DNA of 64,000 bases from Hyalella azteca (Eukaryota; Arthropoda; Malacostraca; Amphipoda; Hyalellidae): assembly GCF_000764305.2 (NCBI RefSeq), contig NW_025932050.1:744001-808000 (forward strand), given 5' to 3'. Each line of letters begins with the position of its first letter. Position 1 is the first letter of the stretch. The notes below the pieces were generated by a model, which had not been told where the DNA came from, did no database searches, and worked only from the letters and a program-made list of their open reading frames with translations. Both the position numbers and the translations under genes were made by a program. Of this stretch, positions 44,981-56,300 are shown piece by piece.

Positions 44981-46642
44981 CCAAATATACTCCATTGTAT
45001 CAAACACATAACAAGAAATAAAGTATTTGGACCAGTTTCCAAACTACAGCACAAAGCATATACCTTCTATTGAGCAAAGTTAATCGTGAGCCAGTAACGA
45101 ACTAAAACCTTCTACGAAGACAATAATCTACAACAGTTGAAGTGCTCATTTCCCTCGCAAGTTCATGTGAATGCTATATTATACATTAATATTTTTTTAC
45201 TAATAAATTTTCAATTTTTTTCACAATTCGACTTAGTATTTAGTGTTTTATCTGCTTTCTTCTTATACTCAATAAGTTAAGAAGTTCATGATTGCAAATT
45301 ATCCATGATTTCAAATGATTCCAAATTATTATTATTGTAAGATACACTATGAAATTTATACCGACAACTTTCGTTATATTTTTGTCATAGTAACCAGAGA
45401 ATAAATCCTTGTGTAAATCTCATGTCCATTCAAATTCCCCGAAACATGTTGCGAATAACTCAAGTATTTCCATTTTTGAAGGAAATGCATCAGTATCTCA
45501 GCCTAGCTCAGTACATCATACCTCGAAACACTCGGAAGTATTCAGTTGGCAACACACAAGATAAACATGCACTCAAGCAAAGAAATGCTCCACAGTTCTC
45601 CACGAGAATTCAAAAAGTCTCAACAAAAGATTTTGGGCTTTGGATGCAAATTTTCGAACGTAAATAACAGCAACCGGGAGAAAAATTTTCAAAATGTCCA
45701 ACTGTTATTTATTCCGATTTGTTATTCAAATATATAACCAGGATGAAAGAACTTGGTCTTTCTTTTATTTCGCCGTTGGAATTTCCAAAATTTAATTCAT
45801 ATATGAAGAACAAAAATTAAATTAGATATAAAGAACATGTAAATTAACATTATGTTTCTTGGTAATTTGTCTATCGTTAAATGGAAATTTACACCAAGGA
45901 TCCTATTTTTTTATATTAATCGATTTTTCTCATAAATAAAGAAAAGGCAGAAATAGGCTCCATGACAATCCAGTTTTCCCGCCTCCGCAGTCGTTGTTTC
46001 CACTGCGCTAGAAGTCGTTCAGCTGCGCTTCATGTCAAGGAGAGAAAGAAATTATTGTGCAAACTCTAGTAACATAAACAACGTCTCTTACGTCCTGCGC
46101 AAATCTCCGTCGAAACTGCGGAGAGTGGTAATGTTCGAGCTGCGGCGAAGAGAATTCATGCTGAAATTTTTAAATTGCTCAAAAGCGTCATTCAGAAATA
46201 TATTTAACCGCATTTGCAATCATTCGGAACTCTGTGAGTGCTCTTAAGGGAAACCTTGCATTCTCTGAAGAAGAATTTTGGTGCTCGCTGAATTGAAGGA
46301 AATTGTATGCGGGTGCTAGTTTGTTTCTTATTATCCTGCCTTACGAGCACAGAGGAACAGTTAACAACGATGCTCAATACGGACTCTATTTAACTCTTAG
46401 AATTGGAGGAAGTTTGAACGAAGCAAAGCGTAAACATTGATGTTTGGACTTATTGTATTCAAAGAATTGTAACGTACAAATCATTGTAAATCCGTTTATA
46501 CTCTGTGATAAGGGAATTAATCTCTGTGATAAGTGATTGGTGTATTCGTGTTAGTGAAAATTTTATTTTCCTTAAAAGAAATAAATGGAACGATAAGCAA
46601 ATTCGAGTGCCCACGATTGAAATTTAATTCTTTTAGTGCTTA
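44981..46642. other. AT-rich stretch, no supported gene
   Basis: A 71-codon frame at 46032-46247 is basic and Cys-containing but shows no recognisable domain. A frame at 45422-45667 likewise has no motif. I do not support either as a gene. Confidence 0.4.
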
Positions 46643-47003
46643 CCCAGCAGGTAATGTAAGGTGAATCGACGTTGATACAACAGAACTCACGACGTTGAAA
46701 TAACGTTGAATTTTAGTTTAGAATGAAAATTGAAGCAACGTCATTTTTCAGCGTCTTTAATTTCGATGTTGTTTCTACGTTAAAATCAGGTTGACATCTG
46801 ACGGTAAGATCGCGAAGATATAAATGCGATTTTAAAGTCAGAATTTAACGCGATTTCAACATTGAAACAACGTCGATATGTACGAGGTTGAAAAAATGAC
46901 GTAGCTTCAATATTCATTCTTAACTACAGTAATATTCAACGTTATTTCAACGTTTTCAGTTTTATTGTTTCAACGTTGATTCAACCCGACATTGCCTGCT
47001 GGG
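46643..47003. mobile_element. 361-bp foldback DNA transposon (MITE-like) with TA duplication
   Basis: Begins CCCAGCAGGTAATGTAAGG and ends with CCTGCTGGG; the outer 9 bp are perfect inverted repeats and the inverted similarity reaches about 130 bp inwards. It is flanked by TA on both sides (46641-46642 and 47004-47005), consistent with a TA target duplication. The interior is full of acgttgaaat and aacgttga words in both orientations. No coding capacity, so it is non-autonomous; the superfamily is not assigned. Confidence 0.85.
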
Positions 47004-47005
47004 TA

Positions 47006-48528
47006 TTTTGTTCACAGATAAAAGCAGATCAAGAACTTAACATCGTTTTATTACGTCAAACTGCACGGTGCTCCGAAAATCTTTCTCATGTTTTCATTAC
47101 TTGCCTAAAACTTCATGGATGGAATTTTTGAGAAATGAAATCAAGTTTTCAGTAGCAAGAACATGTCGAGGATCTCACGGGGAATGAATCCATCACGTTC
47201 TCAGGTCGCCGACGATCACAAGCGGATTTCTGTCAAGAGAAAAATTCTGACGGCAAATCCCGACGCCATTATTGTGAACAACGAACCTTAGTAATATTTT
47301 TTCCCGAAATTTCGTTTCAATCCCGGATATTGGATATGAATTTCTGATTGAAGATTGAATGAAATATTCTATAGTTGGGTATTTCACTATAGGAGATCAA
47401 TTATATTTTATGAAAGTATACGGCGTTGTAACGTGATTGATTCTAACAGAAAAAAAAAAAAACATTTCAAAAGTTTTTAGAAATATAGACTGTATGCGAC
47501 AGGCAAGTGCTTGCTTACAAATGATTACCATCAAACTTGATTGAACAATAGAGCGTCAAAACCACGGCAGATAACGGTAAAATATGCGTCATAGCGATAG
47601 CATGAACCTAATGATAACATTCCGGTACAAATGTAACAAATGCAGCGTTCAAGTGTGAGTGAAAATGGAATCCCGTGTGTGAAAATTCAATGGGATTCTG
47701 GGAATTAATATTTTTCGGTGATATCCACTGGGAAAAATTATCAATTTTCAGTTGGTTTTCGATAGCCATAATGTAACACTCAAATAATAACACTTTCCAA
47801 GTGGTGAATTATTTTTATTAATATTTTGATACTCACTAGTGAAGAAAGTGTTTGAAAGTCACTAGTGAAGTCCAGAATTTGTGTCAAACTTGATCAACAA
47901 TCGATGACCATTAGGCTCCAGATCAGGCACTTACGAGGATATCATTTTATACATAAAATTAACGCATAAAATATTTATCTTTGTAATGAATTAGTGATAG
48001 AACTAATTTTGAACGAATCTTAAATTTTATTACAAATTTCTCCTCTAACACAAATCAAGCAGAATTTTATCGCGCTCGTTGAAAAAAATATTGTTTTACA
48101 GAGAATTTTTTTCATCACTGGCTGAAATATGATTCACTTTAACTAACTCGCGACGAAAATTAAGATAAAGTATATTAATATCATAATAATTAGGATAATT
48201 ATTTCCCACAAGAAATAGCATTCATATATATAAATTTTGACAAATATCTTTTCGACAAATCATGTCCAGCAATAAACCAAGCATCCAGGGGATTAATCCG
48301 GAGCATTCAAGTTGATTAAGTATTGCCTTTGACACAGTCAGGTCGACTTAATGCAATTAGCACAGAAACTGCCATCAGTTAACTGATTTACCCTCACTAC
48401 TTTGTACAAAAACAACCACAACATCGCAACTTACGATATAATTTTTAAGAAACCAAAGATAAACTCGTATCACAGTATCGGCTCATGGCTTCAGTTACTG
48501 CAAAGCAATAGACGTATATTTGTTTCAG
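47006..48528. other. No gene seen; possible intron before the exon at 48529
   Basis: AT-rich. The last part ends in a usable acceptor (tatatttgtttcag). Confidence 0.5.
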
Positions 48529-48721
48529 AGAACATGATTTATGGGCTCGTCCATCCATGGGTGGCCGGTGATGGCCAGAGGGACAAGCACCACACCCACC
48601 CTCGACGGCGGCCAGGCGCGCACTACTGCTATGGCACTGATGCGCTCTTCTTCAGCATCAAGCGTCTCTCTCGCGCCAGCCTCTCGTCAGTGATGCAGAT
48701 ACGAGGGGAACTATATAACTC
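48529..48721 (+). CDS. Exon candidate with strong splice sites, gene unrecognised
   Basis: 193 bp, GC-rich against its surroundings, preceded by gacgtatatttgtttcag and followed by a perfect GTAAGT donor. With two leading bases it is open for 63 codons plus two bases. The translation includes GLVHPWVAGDGQRDKHH, then RRRPGAHYCYGTDALFF and SIKRLSRASLSSVMQ. No domain was recognised. The two other frames contain stops. Same strand as the exon candidate at 7985, but phase and distance do not allow linking them. The donor is the first unit of the following minisatellite. Confidence 0.5.
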
Positions 48722-49215
48722 GTAAGTGATGTTAGTACGAGCATTAATGGCCTCATAACTTATGTTAGTACAAGTTTAAAATGGTATTGTAAGTGATGTT
48801 AGTACGAGCTTTAATGGTCTCATAAGTGATGTTAGTACGAGCATTAATGGCTTCATAACTAATGTTAGTACGAGCTTAAATGGTATTGTAAGGGATGTTA
48901 GTACGAGCATTAATGGCTTCATATTAGTACGAGCTTAAATGGTATTGTAAGTGATGTTAGTACGAGCTTAAATGGTATCATAACTTATTTTAGTACGAGC
49001 TTAAATGGTATTGTAAGTGATGTTAGTACGAGCTTTAATGGTCTCATAAGTGATATTAGTACGAGTTTTAATGGCCTTATAAGTGATGTTAGTAGGAGTA
49101 GGAGTTTAATGGTCTCACACGTGATGTTAGTACGAGCCTAAATTATTGGTCTCGTAAGTGAAGTTAGTACGAGCGACAATGGCCTTATGAGTGTTGTTAG
49201 TACAAGCTTCAACGA
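48722..49215 (+). repeat. About 33-bp minisatellite beginning at the splice donor
   Basis: Unit gtaagtgatgttagtacgag plus cattaatggtatt or a variant, some 13-14 copies. GTAAGT is kept at about 48722, 48795, 48946, 49011 and 49152; other copies have ATAAGT. Copies drift towards the right. Confidence 0.92.
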
Positions 49216-49739
49216 TCTAATAGTTGATGCAATAATAAGCTATAGTAGCAACTAACTAGCAGTTTCTTTGGTCTCGTAGATGGAAGATGCTATATTGTCA
49301 TAACAAAATACGGATATAGCAGGTGATTGTCATTTTTAATGAATATGGGTTTGAATATTCTTCTAGAATAAGCGTCCTTTATACTAATTTTCCAGCTTTC
49401 ATAATTACAGATGATTCAGTTTCAAATATTTTTAAGGTTTCTGCTGGGATTATATTCTCATCAAAAACTTTACAGTTATCGTCACTTTTTTCAATAATCT
49501 CATAAATGTTAACCACAACTCTGCAAGTGTATATATGTTCTTCTTAAAGTATGCACCTTGTGAAAACATGCAGGCTTTTCCAGCATTTTGGACAAGCAAA
49601 CAAAACAAAATAGAACATGGTATCAGTGGCAAAACTCGCGTATGCAAACAGAGCTCAAGCGGGCATTTACAACATGCATGATAAAGAACCAATTATGAAG
49701 ACTCGTGCAAGCAAAAGTTTTACGAGTAAACTTCGTCAC
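49216..49739. other. Spacer between minisatellites
   Basis: AT-rich; nothing recognised. Confidence 0.45.
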
Positions 49740-50060
49740 ACTAATACACAATTAATACATCAGCACAAAATACACGGGCCATTTTGTACAAAACTCAGCA
49801 ATACACAATACATACGCACACGAAACTATAACAAAACAATAACTAAAACGCAAAGTCAAAATAATCAAAAAACGTAACAAAACATACAACTCCAGCTCAC
49901 ATGAAGACAGAACATCCGAATGCAACACATAACACATCAGTGACACGTACAAAACTGAACTACACAACACATCAGCACACATTACAACGCACACAACACA
50001 TTAACACAAAACTCATCAGCACACAACAAACCGATACATAGCACAAACAACACATCATGT
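49740..50060. repeat. CA-rich degenerate repeat (acacaacacatcagcac type)
   Basis: The words cacaacacatcagcaca and acacattaacac recur irregularly. Opposite strands are open over stretches only because of the low-complexity composition. Confidence 0.7.
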
Positions 50061-50296
50061 GTACCCAGCAGTTAACCGACGTTATAACACGCCGCTCGAC
50101 GCCGCTCTAATTTGGTGGTCATTGGCCAACTCCAGGCAGGCGAAGTTAGATGCTCTACAACAAAATTTTGTCATTGTCTTCTTTGAATTGCGCTTGCCAT
50201 GCTCGCTTTATTGGCTTTGTTTAAGTGAAGCTGCGTGCGACGGGACTAATTCTCGCACGTATAACCCACATTCATGGCTTATACGTGAGAGAGGTG

Positions 50297-50830
50297 GAAC
50301 ACACTCGTGCGTTTGCGTTCGGGTTAAAGTGGGAATTCGGGAGTTTTGCGTCAGTGTGGGACACTAACGAGAGTTTTGCGTTCGGATGGAAGGGTCCATG
50401 CGGGAGTTTTGCGTTAGTGCAGAAGGACACAAACGTGAGTTTTGCGTTCGTGTCGAAGTGTCCATGGGGGAGTTTTGCGTCAGTGCAGGGCACAAACGTG
50501 AGTTTTGCGTTAGTGCAGTAGGACACAATCGTGAGTTTTGCGTTCGGATGGAAGCGTCCATGCGGGAGTTTTGCGTTAGTGCAGAAGGACACAATCGTGA
50601 GTTTTGCGTTCGTGTCGAAGTGTCTATGCGGGAGTTTTGCGTCAGTGCAGGACACAAACGTGAGTTTTGCGTTCGGATAGAAGTTTCCATTCGAGAGTTT
50701 TGCGTTAGTGCAGGAAACAATCATGAGTTTTGCGTTCGGATGGAAATGTCCAAGCGGGAGTTTTGCGTTAGTGTAGAAGGACATAATCGTGAGTTTTGCG
50801 TTCGTGTCGAAGTGTCCATTCATGAATGAT
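50297..50830. repeat. 33-bp minisatellite with two alternating unit types
   Basis: Every unit has gagttttgcgt; one type continues tagtgcagaaggacac, the other tcggatggaagcgtcc or tcgtgtcgaagtgtcc. Because units are 33 bp, frames stay open on both strands (a Thr-Asn-Ala-Lys-Leu motif repeats on the minus strand; Arg-Glu-Phe-Cys-Val on the plus). These frames are treated as repeat by-products. Confidence 0.92.
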
Positions 50831-50936
50831 GCTCTAGTATGAAAGTGTCTATTCTTGACAATAGCGCTTATTCGGTAATATGAGTTTGCGAAAATGCACA
50901 TTCGTTAGTTCCGCGTTTGTGCTGAAAAATAACATT

Positions 50937-51022
50937 CTTAAATATTGCATTGCGTGGAAGCACACATTTACATTGCGCTTAAATATTGCATTGCGTGGAA
51001 GCACACATTCGCGAGATATGCT
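50937..51022. repeat. 43-bp tandem duplication
   Basis: cttaaatattgcattgcgtg plus gaagcacacatt occurs at about 50937 and 50980. Confidence 0.85.
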
Positions 51023-51299
51023 TTCGAGGAGGAATGCGCAGTAGCGAGTTTTGCGTTTATCGGAAATGCGTATTTGTGGTTATTGCATTCGTAAGGGAGT
51101 GTACATTTCTGTGCTTTGTGTCCGAGCGAAAATTCAACGCGCGGCCGGGACTTTTATGTTCGTATAGACGTGAGTGAGTTTTATGTTCGTGAGGTTCGTG
51201 TTTCGGAATCACAACATAATTTTATTTATTTTATATGACAGTATTAAATGTATCTGACACAGTGATGTGCTCCAAAGATCACCTCATGCTGCAAATGAG

Positions 51300-51327
51300 C
51301 ATAATGAACATAATCATGTTCATTATG
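51300..51327. repeat. Short hairpin
   Basis: Perfect 12-bp arms cataatgaacat and atgttcattatg around aatc. Confidence 0.8.
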
Positions 51328-51479
51328 ATAGTGAACATGATGCCACTCCATGAAAATTTTAACTGTCGCACAACACTATAGCGTGCCACGCTCACTCAGC
51401 ACGCTCACGCGCTCGGCGCAACGCACTGTAAAACATGACGCAACTTACGGCACTTATATCACAAATATAATATCATACA

Positions 51480-51725
51480 TAGCATTACACAACATCACAC
51501 TCAGCACAACACAGTATCACGCCCAGCAAAACACAATATTAAGCTTTGCAAAACACAACATCACTTTCAGGAAAACACAATATTAAGCTTTGCACAGCAC
51601 AAAATTACTCCAAGCAAAACACAATGTCCAGCTTAGCACAACATAACATCACGCCAAACACAACACAATATCACGCCTAGCACAACACAACATCACTCCC
51701 AGCACAACACAATTCGAGCGCAACA
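51480..51725. repeat. aacacaatatcac-type repeat
   Basis: About eight degenerate copies built on agcacaacacaatatcacgc. Confidence 0.8.
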
Positions 51726-52725
51726 CTTCGTGGGGTTAAGCGAATTTGCTCGTTTATAAAAGTTTATAAAAGTCACAACTAGGAAAGGGCAACAGAGCCT
51801 AGCATCGTACGGTGCTAATTGGAGTCCGATTATCCGCTTGGATGGAGCTACAGATCAATTAATCCTGCCAAAGCAACCTTAATGAAACTGATAAACGAGT
51901 CATGATTATTTGGCAGTAAATCTCTTACTCAATTTTATTCGATATACTTACAGTGGCTTGAAAAATCGTAATACACTTGGTGTGTTTTGAACTTATTGGT
52001 GTGTTTTGAACTTATGTGTTTTTGACTTATTTACTACACAGATGAAAAAGTGAAAAAATTAAGCGGAGCTCAAGCCTGCACCAAATTTTGCAAAATCTTG
52101 CAAAGAAGTCGATACCCGAAAACTTTGTTTAGTGTTTCACTTTATTGATGGCCAGAATTAGTGTGCAGAACAACTTGCTCAAATACTTTTTGTTTTTCCT
52201 GTGCCGCAGAAGTTTGCAGTGATTACTTAATTAGAGATTCGCATTTCACTGGTCGCGCATCATTTATAATTTCATTTCATTTGTATAGTATGACGAAGAA
52301 CCCATAGAAAAATTTTACTAAAATTAATATTCCGGCGTTCATAATGATTAGTTGTGCGCATTAATTCAAAAACATTAACTTTACGCAGCGTTTCAGTGAT
52401 GATCACAATTAAAACGTTGCAGTACTCGACATTTATAATGTATCTCCAACTTACTTACTTTATAAATAGTTAACTTAAACAGTTGAATATTAAGAACTCA
52501 CAATTTACAATTCATTCGTTGTTTTTCTAAGTAACAAACACTTTAATAATTATCAGATTCTCATTTCGACAATGATGCAGTAAGTAGTAATTGAAATTTC
52601 CTCGACTCCCTTGGCATAGCTTACAACTGAGAGCTTGCCGTATACACTGCTGGCGAATTGACCAACCACTCTGAGCACGCCTCAAAACTCCGACACGAGC
52701 ACTGCAGGGAAATCTACGGTGAATA
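51726..52725. other. AT-rich spacer, no gene seen
   Basis: No coding signal recognised. A weak donor-like ctacggtgaat lies at 52717-52727 directly before the next array. Confidence 0.45.
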
Positions 52726-53560
52726 TTGAAAGGCTTTGGGGTTCATAAGTGAAAGGCTTTGGGGTTTGTAAGTGTAAGACTTGGAGTATGTAAGTGAAAA
52801 ATTTTGGGGTTTGTAAGTGTAAGGCTTTGAGTATGTAAGTGAAAGATTTTGGGGTTTGTAAGTGTAAGGCTTTGAGTATGTAAGTGAAAGGGTTTGGGGT
52901 TTGTAAGTGTAAGGCTCTGAGCATGTAAGTGAAAGATTTTGGGGTTTGTAAGTGTGAGGCTTTGAGTATGTAAGTGAAGGGCTTTGAGTATGTAAGTGAA
53001 AAATTTTGGGGTTTGTTAGTGTAAGGCTTGGAGTACGTAAGTGAAAGATTTTGGGGTCTGTAAGTGTAAGGCTTTGAGTATGTAAGTGAAGGACTTTGGG
53101 GTTTGAAAGTGTAAGGCTTTGAGTATGTAAGTGAAAGATTTTGGGGTTTGTAAGTGTACGGTTTTGAGTAAGTGAAAGATTTTGGGGTTTTTAAGTAAAA
53201 GGCTTTGAGTATGTAAGTGAAAGGGTTTGGGGTTTGTAAGTGTAAAGCTTTTCGGCATTATAACTGAAACGCCTGGAGGTATGTTAGTGAAAGGCTATAT
53301 GGAGTTTGTAAGTGAATGGCTTTGGGTTTACAAGTGAAAAGCTGCGGGCTTTATAACACATCTGGGTTTATATGTGGGAGCTTTGAGGTTAATGAGTGAA
53401 ATGATTTTGGGTGCGTGAGTGAAAGGCTTTGGGCTTTATAACTGAAGGCCCTGAAGATTATACGAAAAAGGTTCATAGCTTTACAAGTGAACTGCTCCAG
53501 GGTTTATGAGTAAATTGAAGAGCTCGGGATTTCAGGTAAAGTAATCCATGGTGTGTTAAA
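52726..53560. repeat. 21/42-bp minisatellite rich in GTAAGTG
   Basis: Two alternating forms, ggctttgagtatgtaagtga and gattttggggtttgtaagtg, make a dimer of about 42 bp; roughly 30 monomers. Copies are regular to about 53250 and degenerate after that. Most monomers contain GTAAGTG or TAAGTGAAAG. The minus strand is open in places, with a 14-residue period. Confidence 0.92.
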
Positions 53561-53714
53561 CGAAAAAGATTTTGGTTGGACAAGCAAAAGGTTTCTACGG
53601 TTCCTGCCGTCAACTCTCTAACCAGCGCCATCGATCAAGGTTTATGCGTATCAAAGTGCAGATTTTGTACGGCCCTGAATGTGAATAATGCCACTTATGT
53701 CCGGTAACAAAATG

Positions 53715-53868
53715 AAAAAATTAGATCAGTACTCACTGCAATGAGTGACAGAGAGCGCATTTTCTCGTCCGTCCGTGACATGAAGTCCGTGACATGAAGT
53801 CACGGACGGACGGACATGACGAGCACAATAGCGCCTTTTTAGCCATAAATTAGAAAATGCGCTAAAAA
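53715..53868. mobile_element. Short foldback element, copy 3 of 3
   Basis: The most diverged copy: the palindrome has one mismatch (actcactgcaatgagtg), the middle carries a tccgtgacatgaag duplication, and the right repeat is tagaaaatgcgct. Confidence 0.8.
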
Positions 53869-55816
53869 GAGTTTCTTTTGCTGCCCTGGAAGAATATTTT
53901 ACAGTTAATGAAAGATGAAATTTGTCTCTAATTTTTTCAAGTCAAGTTCAATGAATTAGATATCTATGACACAAGAGGCAACTAAACGAAGGTAATAACT
54001 CGATGTAAAAGTTTTTTTAAAAATAATTCTTGGCATGAAGTATTAGCTTATTGAGCGTTAAATGACTAGGAAAGCCTCTCTCGATTGCTCATTATACCCG
54101 ATGTACTTTGCTAAAAATGTTGACCCGATTATCTACGGCCAACGAACTAAAGTAAAAAAAAAGAAATTTAATTTTAAATGAAAATTGCAGTTTCGAATTT
54201 CGAATTTGAGTCACCCCATATTCAGAAATTATTGAAGGCCAAAAATCATAGCTTATTTAATTAGGAATTATATTTGGCTGTACATTCAATTTTTGATTAG
54301 CGAAATTGAAATTGAGTAATTTTTCACGGTTTGAATATATATTTCAGCTATAGTTCCGGTGATAGTTTTTCAATAAATAGTATTAGTTTATCGTGGTCCT
54401 ATTTAAAGCAACGTAAATATTTTCCACTCGTATCATACCAGCATTCTATTAACCTCTTGAAATTGTCCCTTAGAAAGGATAAGTTTCTCAATTATATAAC
54501 ACCTGTCTTCCTATGATAGCCTGGCAAACACCACTGCAAACTATGTTGCATTTCTTGTATACCTTGGAAAAGAACGCCTTTGCGCACTAGGAATAAATGT
54601 ATATCAATTGATGACATGTTTGGTGCGAGTTTAATCCCTAGGTGCAAATTTTATATTCAGTGCGCATAATGTTTGCTTCGGTCTAGCGGGAGAGCGTGAG
54701 AAGATAGGTTTTTAGATTGGAATCATTTCCCCTTAGATTATGCGATATTTCTTCGAGTTTTAAATAGCCGTTGAACTCCCAGTTGGAGTTTCAACCATAT
54801 GGACTGTTTTAATAATGTCAACTAAATTTAACAATGGAAATTTTTTAAATTTTAGTTTTTTCTCGGACTGTGTTTTTTGCCCCGAACTGATGATCAAAGG
54901 CAGAGAAGGTTCCATTGTTCTTCACAGTGTTAAGAACTAATTAATTAACTAAGTATATTAATAAGTTAGTTTAACTGCACCTAATTTGAAATTAATCGAT
55001 ATTCAATCAAGGTAGATTGACGGGTGCAATAATATTACCGAATATCTACGAACGCTGCCACAAGTTTTTTCTGGTAATGTCATATAACAATAGATTGCTG
55101 AAAGAAGAAAATTGCATTTTCAAAAATGGCACGTGGTCCAAACACACAAGTTATTAAAAAATTTAAATAGAACTAAAACTTTATAGGCGATCGAATAATT
55201 AAGGCAACCCATGACAAAATCATTGATGTAAAATTACCATAATGTCGACAGAATCATATTTGAATTCCTGCCTCGCCTTTATTATTCAGTTTTTACTAAT
55301 ACGTGCCTCTGATATGTCGCTGGTCTTAAAAAGGAGGAAGTCATGTAATTTATAATACAATCTTATACAGACAGCAATTACTGCTATTTATGCTTCAGGC
55401 GCAGAGTCCACATAAAAACTCTGGGATGGTTTGAAAGTGAAATATTTTGTGTACTAATATGAATTTGTATGATCCAGTGGTGCACGGGTTATACATTCAT
55501 GCCAGCCCATTCATTACTAGCCCTTTTCTCTTTGTCCTGATTCCCTTGTCCTCTCTTTTTCTCTCCCATACACACACCTCTCTCTCACACTTTCTGGAGT
55601 ACTGTCTGAAATGATGAAGGATTAACATTTATTAAAACGCCCGCATCTTTATGGAGCTGCTGTCTCTCAAAGTTTAACGCTAAAAAACTCATCAAAGTTC
55701 TAGACCACGTGCTAAAAAAGTTGGCGTTTGCAGCCTAGCGCAACGCCCTCAAATCCCGAGAAGAAACCGCGCCACAAATGAGGGCTGTCGGGCGGCCTCT
55801 TATCGGAGGGGGGCCG
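53869..55816. other. AT-rich stretch, no gene seen
   Basis: A C-rich stretch near 55550-55590 (cacacacctctctctcacac) is simple sequence. A GC-rich patch at 55730-55815 is unexplained. Confidence 0.45.
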
Positions 55817-56300
55817 GGAAAATTTCAACCACCTCCTTACCTTCTTTTTGCCGGCCATATGTGCGCTGATGTGTTCCATTTACCATCAAAATTTATCAAC
55901 GAGACTTAATTTCTTCAACCAGACACACTTTAACCAGACACACGGGAAAATTTCAACCACCTCCTTACCTTCTTTTTGTCGGCCATGGGTGCGTTGATGT
56001 GTTCTATTTACTTTGAAAATGTATCAACGAGACTAAATTTCTTCAACCAGACACACTTCAACCAGACACACGGGAAAAATTCAACCACCTCCTTACCTTC
56101 TTTTTGTCGGCCATATGTGCGCTGATGTGTTCTATTTACCTAAAAAATTTGCCAACGAGAATAAATTTCTTCAACCAGACACACATCAACCAGACACACG
56201 GGAAAATTTCAACCACCTCCTTACCTTCTTTTTGCCCGCCATGGGTGCGTCGCTGCGTTCTATTTACCTTGAAAATTTACCAACGAGATTAAATTTCATC
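55817..56300. repeat. About 127-bp tandem repeat, nearly four copies
   Basis: Units start gggaaaatttcaaccacctc at about 55817, 55945, 56071 and 56201. Each contains ccttctttttgtcggccat and accagacacac. Confidence 0.92.

Noticed and set aside
50272..50901. 209-codon minus-strand repetitive protein
   Set aside because: It follows the 33-bp satellite exactly and the opposite strand is equally open; there is no independent coding evidence.
52682..53258. Minus-strand frames with a 14-residue repeat
   Set aside because: By-product of the 42-bp dimeric satellite.
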